Assembly: GCA_033063855.1 (NCBI GenBank)
Contig: CP093830.1
Coordinates: 20,584,854-20,648,853 of the forward strand
DNA from: Smittia aterrima
Taxonomy: Eukaryota; Arthropoda; Insecta; Diptera; Chironomidae
DNA: 64,000 nucleotides
Direction: 5' to 3'
The notes beneath the pieces were generated by a model, which was not told the origin of the DNA, made no database searches, and saw only the letters and a program-made list of their open reading frames with translations. Positions within the stretch are counted from its first letter, which is position 1. Each line of letters opens with the position of its first letter. The translations under genes were made by a program, and so were the position numbers. Positions 10,435 to 20,249 of the stretch are shown here, in pieces.

Positions 10435-12457
10435 TTATTGTTTGCCGTTGACGGTGGTCAAGTAAGTCTTTTCAGCTTCTTCTTCGTAGAAACCTCGAAT
10501 GTCTTTATCATTGCAGGCGCATCCGTAAGGTCCGCAGACTATAGAAAAAAAATAATTAGTTTATGATCGAAATGATTTGAATTTTGTAACTTACAGCAAG
10601 GACTGCGCTTGACCTTTGTTTGTTCTTCATTTTCAACAGCTACATCAAGATTTGCCTCTTCAATGTCTTTCAAATTGCATCCACATGGTTGGAAAGGTCC
10701 GCACCAGCATCCTCGCTTGTTTCTTTTTGGCTCATCAGCAACAGCTGCTTCATCTTCAGCAATGATTTCGGTTACTTTGTCATTGCAAGCGCATCCCCAA
10801 GGACCACAGACTGTGAAGAAATGTTTTATTAGTAAAACAAATTAGTTGATACTTTAATAAAACTTACAGCATGGGCTACGTTTTGATCTGTCAGCTTCTT
10901 CATTCTCTTCAGTAGTTTGGTCTCCAGCAAGAGTTTCCAAATCATTTTGATTGCAAGCGCATCCCCAAGCACCGCAGACTGAAGAGAAATATTTATAAAT
11001 AAAACGACTAAAGAGATCAGATTAGTTTTAACTTACAGCATGGGCTTCTTTTTACTTTCTCGCTTTCTTCGTTGTTTTCAGCAACTGTTTGATCCTCAGT
11101 GGCAAGTTCATCATCATTTTGATTGCAGGCACATCCCCAAGCTCCGCAGACTATCGAGAAATATTTTATTTAGAGAGCGATCAATCAAAATTGAGAAAAT
11201 GTTAACTTACAGCAAGGACTACGCTTTGATCGTGAGGCATCTTCAACTTCGGAAACTGTTGATGCTTCTTCAATAGCAACTTCAACATCCTTTTGGTTGC
11301 AAGCACATCCCCAAGCTCCACAGACTGAAATATATTATTTTGATCAGCAAAGAAGAAACAATTCAAACAATTTAAACTTACAGCAAGGGCTTCGCTTCAC
11401 TTTCTGGCTTTCTTCGTTAGCATCGGCGTCTGATCCTTCAAGAGTGGCAGCTGCAAGATCTTTTTGATTGCAAGCGCATCCCCAATATCCACAGACTAGA
11501 ATTAAGTACAAAATTAATTGAATTCAAGTAACACAACTTTTTTTTAACTCACAGCAAGGATTTCTCTTGGATCTGCCTTCAGTGTTTTCTTCAGTGTTTG
11601 CTTGAGCTTCGGCAAAACTCTCAAAGTCTTTTTGATTGCAAGCACAACCGAAAACTCCACAGACTAAGAGAATTATAAGAAACTATTATGCGACATTCAA
11701 AAAAAATTATTTTTTGTACTCACAGCAAGATCCGCGTTTCGATCTTTCACTTTCTTCTTGTTCAAGATTTTTTGCTTCTTCGTTATTGGTCGAATCAATT
11801 TCGTTTTGGTTGCATGCACATCCCCATGGGCCACAGACTATTGAGAAGGAAATTAAAGATTTGTTTCTAATAATTTTAATTTATAACTCACAGCAAGGAC
11901 TGCGCTTTGATCTCTGGCTATCTTCAACTTCTTCTACAGCAGTTTGATCTTCTTTTTCTTCGAAATTGCATGCGCATCCGTAAGGTCCACAGACTAGAAA
12001 TATTTTGTGAAATTATTATCAAACTCTTCTTGCGAGTTTATCATAGGACTCACAGCAAGGGCTTCGTTTGCTTCTGTCGCCGCCTTCCTTGGCTGCTTCA
12101 ATTTCTTCTTTGACGAATTCATCCATATCACTCAAATTGCAAGCGCATCCAAAAGCTCCACAAACTAATGAAAATCTGATTATAGAAACAAACAAAACAA
12201 ATATTTTTGAGTCACTTACAGCAACTTCTCTTTGCACGTTCAGCGGCTTCTTCGAATGGAACGACTGATCCTTCGGTTGAGTTGGCGAATTCCTTGATTA
12301 TACATTGGCATCCTTCATCATCACAAGAGCAGAAACGATTGGCACTCAATGGATCTTTGTTTTTGAATGAAATCTTAATGTCGACGTCTTTTCCAATCGC
12401 TGATGCATCGACTTGAGATGCGACCAAGATGGCCAATAATGCGAAGATAATTTTCAT
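10435..12457 (-). CDS. Modular cysteine-rich secreted precursor, gene B (12 modules)
   Basis: Paralogue of gene A, 482 aa predicted from 11 exons: 12220-12457, 12054-12164, 11892-11993, 11724-11837, 11553-11663, 11382-11495, 11211-11324, 11037-11150, 10868-10978, 10595-10810, 10435-10538. Exon 1 has the same signal peptide as gene A and motif CSCDDEGCQC. Exons 2-9 each hold one CxCx4CxC module. Exon 10 (216 bp) holds two with no intron between them, the second with an extra residue (CWCGPFQPCGC). Exon 11 holds the last module and a short tail without a dibasic site. Eleven K-R sites precede a new module: RSKR is the commonest, with RAKR, RNKR and KVKR also used. The RSKE change of gene A exon 2 is RSKR here. 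Exons 7 and 8 and their intron are almost base-for-base those of gene A. Secretion and cleavage into peptides are inferred. Confidence 0.85.
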
Positions 12458-12583
12458 TTTGATTAAACTTTTCTGATTTTTGAACGTAACTTGATTTTAT
12501 TGTTGGATGTCTAACTTTTATTTAAAGTTGATCTGAGTCGATGAATCGATTTGAACTGATTCGAAATGAGTGAACGCGATCTA

Positions 12584-12589
12584 TTTATA
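12584..12589 (-). promoter_or_regulatory. TATA box of gene B
   Basis: TATAAATAG on the minus strand, about 127 bp before the ATG. Confidence 0.6.
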
Positions 12590-12620
12590 TTGCGAAGATG
12601 AGTCTCAAAATGTGATTTCT

Positions 12621-12637
12621 GTTATCAGGGATTCCCT
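12621..12637. promoter_or_regulatory. Joined GATA and kB-like sites upstream of gene B
   Basis: GTTATC (GATAAC on the minus strand, 12621-12626), one base, then GGGATTCCCT (12628-12637; 9 of 10 to the kB consensus), about 38 bp upstream of the TATA box. Same pairing as at gene A. Confidence 0.55.
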
Positions 12638-12825
12638 CTTTTTATTCTGTTATCGCTAGCACAGTCGATGGGAACTTTATTTTCCTACTCGGTAATCACA
12701 TGTGAACTCTTTGACCTTTTAAAGCTTTTATACGACCAATGGGGAAGGACAAAATGTATTTATTATCGGGATTTAAGTAATTTTTTATTGAACAATAATT
12801 GAAATGAATTCAAATCTTTTTTTCA

Positions 12826-12852
12826 TCCACACTCACAGATGAAAGATCTGAT
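12826..12852 (-). pseudogene. Relic of a zinc-finger last exon
   Basis: Minus-strand sequence coding ...RSFICECG, nearly identical to the start of the last exon of the zinc-finger gene at 13049-14303, then a stop. It sits at the far end of the duplicated 3' flank described at 12853-13031, so it is a leftover of the same duplication. Confidence 0.45.
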
Positions 12853-13031
12853 CCTCGTATTATATGAATCGTATATAACGAAGTTTTACAGAATCTTTTG
12901 CGAGTAAATCAACAGCGATGACGTTCTAATTAATTCATACATTTTCATAAGAAACAAAAGGAGTTCCAATCACGTGTTTTAAGGCAAATGTCGAAAGAAA
13001 AAAAATTAACAGTAATGTGGAAGCAGACGCG
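12853..13031 (-). repeat. Zinc-finger gene 3' flank, copy 1
   Basis: Reverse complement matches the DNA downstream of the two zinc-finger genes near 41.2 and 43.1 kb and upstream of the first one near 39.5 kb: GCGTCTGCTTCCACATTACT, a CACGTGATTGGAA block, and TTCTTATGAAAAT...TTAATTAGAACG occur in the same order. Confidence 0.65.
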
Positions 13032-13048
13032 TTATATTTAGAGGAATG

Positions 13049-14303
13049 TTAGATCGTTGCATGTGAAGTGGCTTGATTTCTTTTAATGCAGGAGTACCGA
13101 CGATGTTTATTCAAATCATTGCTTCTTTTGAAACTTTTTCCACACCCCTCACAGATGAAAGATCTGATATCTGAAAATATTTGAATGAAAATTTATGTTG
13201 AAATCGAAAAGAAATCTAAAATCTTACCAAAATGAACTACAAGATGCCTTTTAACATCTGATTTTGTTTTGAAGAATTTTGAGCAACCTTCAAATGAACA
13301 ATTGAAGAAACGAGCTTCATTGTGACGATAATCGATGTGACTTCGGATGTACTCTTTATTGTTAGCTGAATATTCGCAGAGATCGCAGTCAAATTTCTTA
13401 ATTTTGTTGTGAACGCGAGCGATGTGACCTTTTAAGTAATATTCACATGTATAAAACTTTCCACAAGTTTCACATTTGTTGCTTGGCAATTCTTTCATCA
13501 GTTGGCATTTCTTCGTCATTTGAGTTTGTCCGCAATCAGCAGCAGTCAGTTTAGATTTTACTCGATCGATTCTTAACATTGATCCTGCATTATCGTTGTT
13601 GATGTATCCACTTGTTTGAAGTTGTGTTTGTTCTTTCTCGCTGATGTACAACATTGATCCTGCATTATTTTTGATGTTTTCGTTTTCTTCAAACTGTGTT
13701 CGATCCGTATTTTCGTTTGACTCCTCGCATCGCACATTAGAATAGTAGATCTCTTCTCCTTCCATGCTCTTAGACTTTTCGATGAGTTCGAAACATTTCT
13801 CGCAAATGAGTCTTGAGCACAATCCTTCAGCAAAAACCTGTAAAGAGATAAAAATTAAATGATCAATTATTTAAATTGTTTTGAGAACTTACATTGACAC
13901 CAGAAGTTTGAAATAATTTCTTTGCAGTGGACACATTCATCATTTTCAAGTAAGTGTCGTTCACGGATATTGAACAGCAACGACAAACCCAATTGCGAAA
14001 CATTTCTTCTTCGTCCTCGAATCTTCCAGGCGACTTGTCTTCTCCAAAATCCTCCCAATCTCTGATGTTTAGCTTGAAACTTAATATTTCCATCTCAGTC
14101 TGCCAGCAGGCATCGTCTTCGTGGATCTTAAAATTAAAACTTTAATTAAATATTCGATCGACTAACAAAAATAATAAACTTACATCGACTTCGCTAGCTT
14201 TTGTAGAAGTCTCAGCTTTCTCGCTGTCCAAATTCATCACATTTACTTTAGAACTTAACGCCAGACTATCACGACGACCTTCAAGGTCAATAGATCTATC
14301 CAT
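13049..14303 (-). CDS. ZAD-type C2H2 zinc-finger protein 1
   Basis: 361 aa from four exons: 14184-14303, 13893-14126, 13228-13837, 13049-13170, with short introns. After about 90 residues of acidic N-terminus comes a ZAD domain split over exons 2 and 3 (CRCC ... LCSRLICEKC, two CxxC pairs), a low-complexity linker in which an N-A-G-S phrase recurs, then three C2H2 fingers (CETCGKFY, CDLCEYSA, CSFEGCSKFF) and a fourth in the last exon (CEGCGKSF...HRRYSC, ending Cys instead of His). ZAD proteins are insect DNA-binding factors that dimerise through the ZAD. The target is unknown. It lies between the cysteine-rich genes but has no visible link to them. Closest relatives in the window are the genes at 39993 and 41690. 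Confidence 0.85.
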
Positions 14304-14539
14304 TGCGAGTCTAAGTAAGAGAACTTTAGAAATTCTAAATTCTTGCGAAAGTAAACAAAAATCTGAGAAGACAAACTTTTAAATTTTGTTTTAAATTTTT
14401 ATTAATCGTTGAAATTGGGCCGGATTTATGATTTGGGTTTATGTTTCTTGTAACAATAAATCTGATCGAATGACAATAGAAATTAACATTGTCGATTGCC
14501 AACGATTGTTTAGTGAATCTTCATACAATTGCATGTGAA

Positions 14540-15636
14540 CTACTGATTTCTCTTTGTATGGATCCGACGATGTTGAGCTAGACCTTGCATTGTTTTGTAA
14601 TCTTTTCCACATTCACAGATGAAAGGTCTGACATCTGAAAACATTTAAATGAAAACTGTGTCGAAATCTAAACTAAAAATCGTAAATCTTACCAAAATGA
14701 ACTGCAAGATGGATGTTAGCTTGTGTTTTTGTTTTGAAGAATTTTGAGCAGTCTTCGAACGAACATTTGAATAGTCGAGTTTGATTGTGGCGACGGTTGA
14801 TGTGATCCTTAAGTGAAGATTTCCAAGGAGCTGAATACTCGCAGAGATCACAAGTAAATCCACTTTTATTGTGAACTCGATCGATGTGATATTTTAAGTT
14901 ATATTTCGTTGAATAAAACTTTCCGCAAATTTCACATTTGTGACTTGGTAATTCTTCCGTCAGTTGGCTATGTCCAGCTTCTACTCGATCAATTCTTAAC
15001 GTTGATCCTGCATTGTCATTGTTGACGTATCCATTTGTTTGCAGCTGTGTTTGTTCCGATTCTTCATCTGCTTCCTTAGGTTTCTCGCTGATGTTGATCG
15101 CCTTCTCAATGAGATGAGAACATTTCCCGCAAATAAGTCTTGAACACAATCTTTCGGGTTGAACCTTGCAGTAAGAAATAAAATTAATGATCAATTAGAT
15201 AAGGTATTTTGACAACTTACATCGACACCAGAAATTTTGTATAATTTCTCTGTAGTGGATTTACTTATCTTCTTCAAACAAGTGGCCTTGAAGGATAGCG
15301 AACAGCAACGGCAATACCATTTTCTGATAATTTCTTCTTCGTCAGAGCTATCGAATGTTTTAAATATTTTGTCTTTTTCAAAATCATTTCGATTTCTCAT
15401 GTTTAATTTGAAATTTAATATTTCTATCTGTGCCTGCCAGAAAGCATTGTCTTCGTTGATCTGAAAATCATAAGTTTAGTTGAATTTTCGATTGAGTTAC
15501 AAAGCAAAAATATTTAACTCACATCGACAGCTTTTGCGGGAATCTCAGCTTTTTCGATAAGCAAATCCATCACATTCGCTTCAGAATTTGACGTGAGGCA
15601 ATCCCGATTATCTTCAAGATTAAAGGAACTATTCAT
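14540..15636 (-). CDS. ZAD-type C2H2 zinc-finger protein 2
   Basis: 306 aa from four exons: 15523-15636, 15221-15460, 14693-15164, 14540-14634. Same exon plan as gene 1 but more diverged: ZAD (YCRCC ... LCSRLICGKC), shorter linker, three fingers (CEICGKFY, CDLCEYSA, CSFEDCSKFF) and a last finger CECGKDY...HRRIH in which the first cysteine pair is only one residue apart (CxC), which may not bind zinc normally. The reading frame stops earlier than in the three paralogues, at a TAG within the conserved tail. Probably functional, as the remaining frame and splice sites are intact. Confidence 0.8.
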
Positions 15637-15910
15637 AGCGAGTCTAAGTAAGTTTAATTGGAAAATTCTGAAATCTTGCAAAGATAAACAAAAATCTGAG
15701 AAGACTAAAACTTTTGAAATTTGCTTTTTGTATTTTTGAAAGTCATTAAAATTTTATCGCAAAGTTGGATTTAGCCGGAGTTTGAAGAAAAATACTACTC
15801 AGCTAACTACTAAGAAATGATATAATCTCTAATTTTACTTGATTATTTTTCATAAATATTTTATTTTTCCCATTTAAATTATTTCAAAATCTTTCACAAA
15901 TTTTCTTTCT

Positions 15911-16282
15911 TTAATATCGTCGATTGCCTGTAATGGGTTGATAATCAGATCCTAGAGGTCCACAGCCATTTGGTCCGCATCCGTAGCCGTTTCCTTGATC
16001 CTGGAATCCTTTGCAGCCATCAATTCCACAAGCAACGGCTCCTCTTGATGACGAAGCTTCATTGCGATTATTATTTTGTGAACCTGAGTTTCGATTGCTT
16101 GCATAGTTACGGTTGCTGCTTCCTGAGCCAATTGGTCCACAACCATCTGGTCCACATCGAATTCCATTACCGTCACGATCGTATTGAACGCATCCTCCAT
16201 TTCTTGTGCACTCAGTTCGATAGGCAGAAGAGCTGCAAACGTACAAAACAAGTAAAGCTGCGATGATCAAAGTAGATTTCAT
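15911..16282 (-). CDS. Secreted CxxxGC protein, Asn/Ser-rich middle
   Basis: Intronless, 123 aa. Signal peptide MKSTLIIAALLVLYVCSSSA, then the phrase YRTECTRNGGC found in three neighbouring genes, then CGPDGC, an Asn/Ser-rich low-complexity stretch, CGIDGC and CGPNGC. Ten cysteines. Related to the next three genes downstream through the N-terminal half, which they share with few changes. The long middle may be flexible or glycosylated (inference). TATA box and kB-like sites upstream. No family recognised. Confidence 0.85.
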   Translation of the reverse strand: MKSTLIIAALLVLYVCSSSAYRTECTRNGGCVQYDRDGNGIRCGPDGCGPIGSGSSNRNYASNRNSGSQNNNRNEASSSRGAVACGIDGCKGFQDQGNGYGCGPNGCGPLGSDYQPITGNRRY

Positions 16283-16344
16283 TTTTAGTGTTTTACTGCA
16301 AACTCAATTACTGACTGTAATGCTAATAACGTTGAATCTTTTAT

Positions 16345-16410
16345 TTTATACTTGAATAACTCTTCTATTGAGTTTTTTAAAAGCCTAGGAAATTCCGAAT
16401 TGGAGTCCCC
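16345..16410 (-). promoter_or_regulatory. TATA box and kB-like sites of the 123 aa gene
   Basis: TATAAA (minus strand) at 16345-16350, 63 bp before the ATG. GGAAATTCC at 16388-16396 and, on the minus strand, GGGGACTCCA at 16401-16410 (9 of 10 to the kB consensus). A further AGGGAATCAC (minus strand) near 16515-16524 and GATAAC at 16539-16544. Confidence 0.5.
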
Positions 16411-16544
16411 ACTCGCAAATATTTTTTTCGTCATGGAATTACTACGCGGAAAAATAAATTCCCACGCTCAATGTAATCGAGCGTGAATTTGTAAACATGC
16501 ACGAGATGAACAAAGTGATTCCCTCAATAAACAAACAGGATAAC

Positions 16545-17383
16545 CTCTTGATCTGATGAGAGTGGGAATTAAGAAATCACACTTCAATAAAAATCACTAA
16601 AAATAGAAAATTGATAAGATTTGCTACAGTTCGCGCAAATTAAATCTTTGTTGAGAAACTTGTTTTCCCTTTCATCTAACTTAATCCTCGTACCATACGC
16701 TAAACAATACAAGCTGCGGATACGTCTTCAGATCTTCGCCGATGCTTTTAAGATTTGGAAAGAGCTTTCCGATTCCCTTCAGGTAAGTCAAGTTTTGTTA
16801 AGAAATTTCCAAAAGCTCGACATCGTTTATTTGGTTTCCTCTTAAATGATTTCTTGTCACTTAACCTGAGGAATTAACTCGCTTTCCGAGACACGAATAG
16901 TAAGTGAGCCCAGCCCGATGACTGCTTCACTCCTTGAGATGTTTCAATGCCCAAAATCAAGACGAAGAAAGGAATTAAAGATGTCGATGAAAAAGAAATA
17001 AATTCAATTCAAATTTCACTTTTGTTAAATGGCATGTTTAGAGAAGGTGCATGTTTGCAAATATTATCTTTAAGTACTTGATAAAATTCGCTATCAGATA
17101 ATAAAAAGATAAGTAGGAGCGTAATTAGAAATTTCTTTCTTGCAGAGAAGAAGTTTATCACTTCATTCAATAACGTCAATTGGAAGTTTTTTCAATTGAT
17201 CTACTCCAAAGGAACTTAAGCACGAAAGCTAGTGTTCTCATAAAGAGCAAGAGGCCAATGATACACAAGGAGCTTTCTGGAAAATATTGATGAAAAGCTT
17301 TTGATCGTTTTATTTAAATATTTTATTAAATTTCCAACTTCCCATTTAAGAATAAAAATAATTTATAATAACATTCGTTGATT
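16545..17383. other. Spacer without a gene
   Basis: About 0.8 kb with no supported coding sequence; minus-strand polyadenylation of the 114 aa gene probably falls in the AT-rich part around 17330-17360. Confidence 0.5.
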
Positions 17384-17842
17384 TTATTTTGTTACGCATC
17401 CATAATCTCCGCATCTTGCATTTCCGGTTGTGACTGCACCTCGGTCTGCCGAGATAAATCGAATAAGCTCAAAGTATCTGAACCAAACATTAATTGTACT
17501 CACTTCCATAATTATTTCGTGAATTTGAATCGGAAACGCAGCCGTATCTTCCGCATTTTTCTGTGTTTCTGTTGTAGTTGTCGTTGTTGTAATTGTTGTT
17601 GTTTTGTCCTATTCAAGATATTTTTTGAATAAATTTTATTTACCAAATGATTTTTAACACTTACGTCTGTTGGAAGTTCTTTGTTGGTTGTATACTGGCC
17701 CACAACCATCTGGTCCACAACGAATTCCATTTCCGTTACGATCGTATTGAATGCATCCTCCATTTCTTGTGCACTCAGTGTGCCCTAAAGCAGACGAAAC
17801 GTAGACAACGAGAAGCACGGCGAAAACGAAAATTGATTTCAT
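17384..17842 (-). CDS. Secreted CxxxGC protein, three exons
   Basis: 114 aa from exons 17665-17842, 17504-17608 and 17384-17445. Signal peptide MKSIFVFAVLLVVYVSSALG, then HTECTRNGGC, CGPDGC, an Asn/Tyr-rich stretch written largely in CAA/AAC triplets, CGRYGC and CGDYGC near the C-terminus. Splicing keeps the phases consistent and restores the KCGRYGC and RCGDYGC motifs in frame. Relative of the gene at 15911, but with introns. Function unknown. Confidence 0.75.
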
Positions 17843-17913
17843 TTCGTAAAGTTTAAAGTTTCTCAGAAAGTGAACTGTTTGGTTATGATTCCTTTAATTT
17901 CAAGTTAAACGCT

Positions 17914-17978
17914 TTTATAGTTAAATCTCATCAATTAAAGTGACATTCGCAGTGATTTTCTCTTCAAGGGGGATTCAC
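17914..17978 (-). promoter_or_regulatory. TATA box and kB-like site of the 114 aa gene
   Basis: TATAAA (minus strand) at 17914-17919; GGGGATTCAC at 17969-17978 (9 of 10), 50 bp upstream of it. Confidence 0.45.
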
Positions 17979-17979
17979 A

Positions 17980-18420
17980 AATTAATTGTGATTTTAATTA
18001 CGTAACAAGACCTTTGACCTATCGTTTGATTGATTATACGATTGTTATTACTTTAGCTATCAAATTTCCTGATTAATTGCTTTTGTACTTATCGACAGCT
18101 TGAGAGTCAATCTATTGATTCGCTGATTTCGGGCTACCAAGAAGAAATCATTAAGGACAATAAATTCGATTATTCTCGAAGTCTCTTGTCTGTTTGGCTG
18201 CTCAGACAAAACTTTTAAAAAGAAAAACTTTCATTGCAATCTTCGAACAAGCAATCAGATGAGATGAACCAAATCAAAATTTATCGAAGAGCGTCAAAAG
18301 TTTTTAAACAGAAGAAAAATCTTAATGAAAAAGAGAAAAGGTTTTAAGTTTTACTTTCAATGTTTTATTTTTTAATATAACAAAAACTTTAATAAATAAA
18401 TATTTCAATAATTGAAAAGT
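17980..18420. other. Spacer without a gene
   Basis: No coding sequence seen. AT-rich with a minus-strand polyadenylation context (TTTATTTTTTAATAT) near 18362 for the 119 aa gene. Confidence 0.45.
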
Positions 18421-18832
18421 TTAGCAGAAAGGGTTGTACCATCCACACTCCTTCTTTGCACCAGTAACGCATCCATTGGGCCCACACTTTGAATCACCAG
18501 ATGACGATCCATAAGCTGTATGGCTAACATTAGGGTCTTCATTCGTGACGCACCCGTAAAGTCCACATTTAGAAGTTCCAGAGATGGCGTAATCTGAATA
18601 AAATAAAATTATTTTCATCTCGTTTATTTTAGATTTTGATCTTACCGTTGCCTCTTGCGTAACGATTTTGTTGATTTCTTACTGGTCCACAACTTCCGTA
18701 GCTGCATTGAATTCCGTTTCCATTCGAATCAGTTCGAGAGCATCCTCCATATCTCGTGCACTCGGTTCGATAAGCAGAAATGCTGCTGATGCACAAAGCG
18801 ACAAAAGCGACGAAGATCAAAGTTGATTTCAT
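18421..18832 (-). CDS. Secreted CxxxGC protein, two exons
   Basis: 119 aa from exons 18646-18832 and 18421-18593, with a 52 bp intron at phase 1. Signal peptide MKSTLIFVAFVALCISSISA, YRTECTRYGGC, then CSYGSC, a basic stretch ending ARGN at the splice site, then CGLYGC, CGPNGC and the C-terminal phrase ECGWYNPFC. Very close to the 165 aa gene that follows, from which it differs mainly by having one copy of the second exon. Function unknown. Confidence 0.8.
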
Positions 18833-18928
18833 TTTGACGTTGTTGAGTTTTTATATAATAAATTCAGGTTTGTGTGAGCTCAGCTAAACTGTGTTCTTGA
18901 ATGATTCTCTGATCTAACTTAGCTCTGT

Positions 18929-19020
18929 TCTTATAGCAGAAATCAAAGACAATTCGGGGAATAACACTTACAAATTAATGAGGGAATTCCCTCGCAGATG
19001 AAACTTTCGCTATTGATAAG
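18929..19020. promoter_or_regulatory. TATA box, palindromic kB site and GATA site (119 aa gene)
   Basis: Minus-strand TATAAGA at 18929-18935; GGGGAATAAC at 18956-18965; perfect palindrome GGGAATTCCC at 18982-18991 (10 of 10 to the kB consensus); GATAAG at 19015-19020. The order and spacing repeat at 20161-20244. Confidence 0.55.
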
Positions 19021-19031
19021 AAATATTTTTT

Positions 19032-19169
19032 TTAACCTTTGTCAACTAGGTTTATGCACACAATTTGCATTGTAGCTGCACTTCCATTTACACTTGAATC
19101 AGTTTGACAAAATCCTTCAGGTCTCATGCTCAAAGCAACGATAGCGAAGAAGATAAATGTTGATTTCTT
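19032..19169 (-). pseudogene. Relic of a CxxxGC secreted-protein gene, start codon lost
   Basis: Minus-strand 46-codon frame whose first part matches the signal peptide of the 119 and 165 aa genes (KSTFIFFAIVALS versus KSTLIFVAFVALC), but the ATG is AAG and the cysteine motifs are not recognisable after about residue 20. The upstream region keeps decayed copies of the family promoter: CTTAGTCG where the TATA-like sequence should be, and GTGAATTCCC at 19287-19296 where the others have GGGAATTCCC. Confidence 0.6.
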
Positions 19170-19484
19170 TTTGTGTTAAACGTTCAACTTTCAAAATTTA
19201 AATTTATCTTTTTGGTAGCTTTGCATGACTTCTTTAATGTCTTTAAACTAACTTATTTGTGTTCTTAGTCGAAAAACACTCGATCAGTGAATTCCCTCGA
19301 AAATGTAACTTTCTTTTTGGAGTTTAATCTACTTGGAACTTCCAAAGTTATTAATCTGAAGAAAAATCCTTGTAAAAAATATTTTGAAGAACAGATAAGT
19401 TTGCAAGTTTTTCTTTGAATTTTATTTTAGTCAAAATTTCAATAAATAAATTGTTTCAATTCAATAATTTAATAATTTAAAAGT

Positions 19485-20086
19485 TTAGCAGAAAGGGTTG
19501 TACCAGCTACAATCGTTCTTTGCACCAGTGGCGCATCCAGTGGGGCCGCATCTTCCACCTCCAGACGAGGATCCGAAAGCTGTATGTTTGACATCAGAAT
19601 CTTCACTTGTGACGCACCCAAAGAGTCCACATTTAGAGGTTCCAGTGGTAGCGTAATCTGAATAAAACAAATTTAGTTTCATTTCGTTAATTTTAAATTT
19701 TGATCTTACCGTTGCCTCTTGGGTAGCGACTTCCTTGGGCAGAGGGCCCAGATGCGGATCCATAAGGTGTATGGCTAGCATAAGGATCTTCACGTGTGAC
19801 GCATCCGTAAATTCCACATTTAGAGGTTCCAGTGGTGGCGTAATCTGAACAGAGAAAAATTAGTTTTGTCTCGTTTGTTTAAGGTTTTGATCTTACTGTT
19901 GCCTCTGGCGTAGCGACTTCCTTGTGTTGAGCTTCTTACTGGTCCACATCCGCGATAGTCGCATTGGATTCCATTTCCATTTCGATCGTATTGAACGCAT
20001 CCAGCTCTTGTGCACTCAGTTTGATAAGCAGAAATACTGCTAATGCACAAAGCAACGAAAGCGACGATGATCAAAGTTGATTTCAT
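19485..20086 (-). CDS. Secreted CxxxGC protein, three exons with a duplicated exon
   Basis: 165 aa from exons 19897-20086, 19710-19844 and 19485-19657, introns of 52 bp at phase 1. Signal peptide MKSTLIIVAFVALCISSISA, YQTECTRAGC, CDYRGC; exon 2 has KCGIYGC, exon 3 KCGLFGC, CGPTGC and the tail CSWYNPFC. Exon 2 begins like exon 3 (YATTGTSKCG..GCVT) but ends like exon 1 (GSRY-RGN then splice), so it looks like the product of unequal exchange between intron 1 copies. Paralogue of the gene at 18421. Function unknown. Confidence 0.8.
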
Positions 20087-20160
20087 TTTGTTTTGAAAGT
20101 TTTAATATATTCTTGACAGTTTGAGTGCTCAATTGATACCTAGAACCAACAAGGCTGAGA

Positions 20161-20244
20161 TCTTATAGTCGAAAATCAATGAAACGGGGGAAAAACACTC
20201 AACGAGGGAATTCCCAAGAAGATGTAACTTTCTTTATTGATAAG
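20161..20244. promoter_or_regulatory. TATA box, palindromic kB site and GATA site (165 aa gene)
   Basis: Minus-strand TATAAGA at 20161-20167; GGGGGAAAAAC near 20186; perfect GGGAATTCCC at 20206-20215; GATAAG at 20239-20244. The kB-to-GATA gap is 23 bp, as in the paralogue (23 bp). Confidence 0.55.
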
Positions 20245-20249
20245 AAATT

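Noticed and set aside
6221..12457. Balbiani-ring-type silk protein
   Set aside because: The modules lack the basic-proline repeat and cysteine layout I associate with those silk proteins, and they carry dibasic cleavage sites; a structural role is still not fully excluded.
13049..15636. Zinc-finger genes as regulators of the cysteine-rich cluster
   Set aside because: Only proximity supports it; they belong to a mobile-looking local family with copies at 40 kb, away from the cluster.
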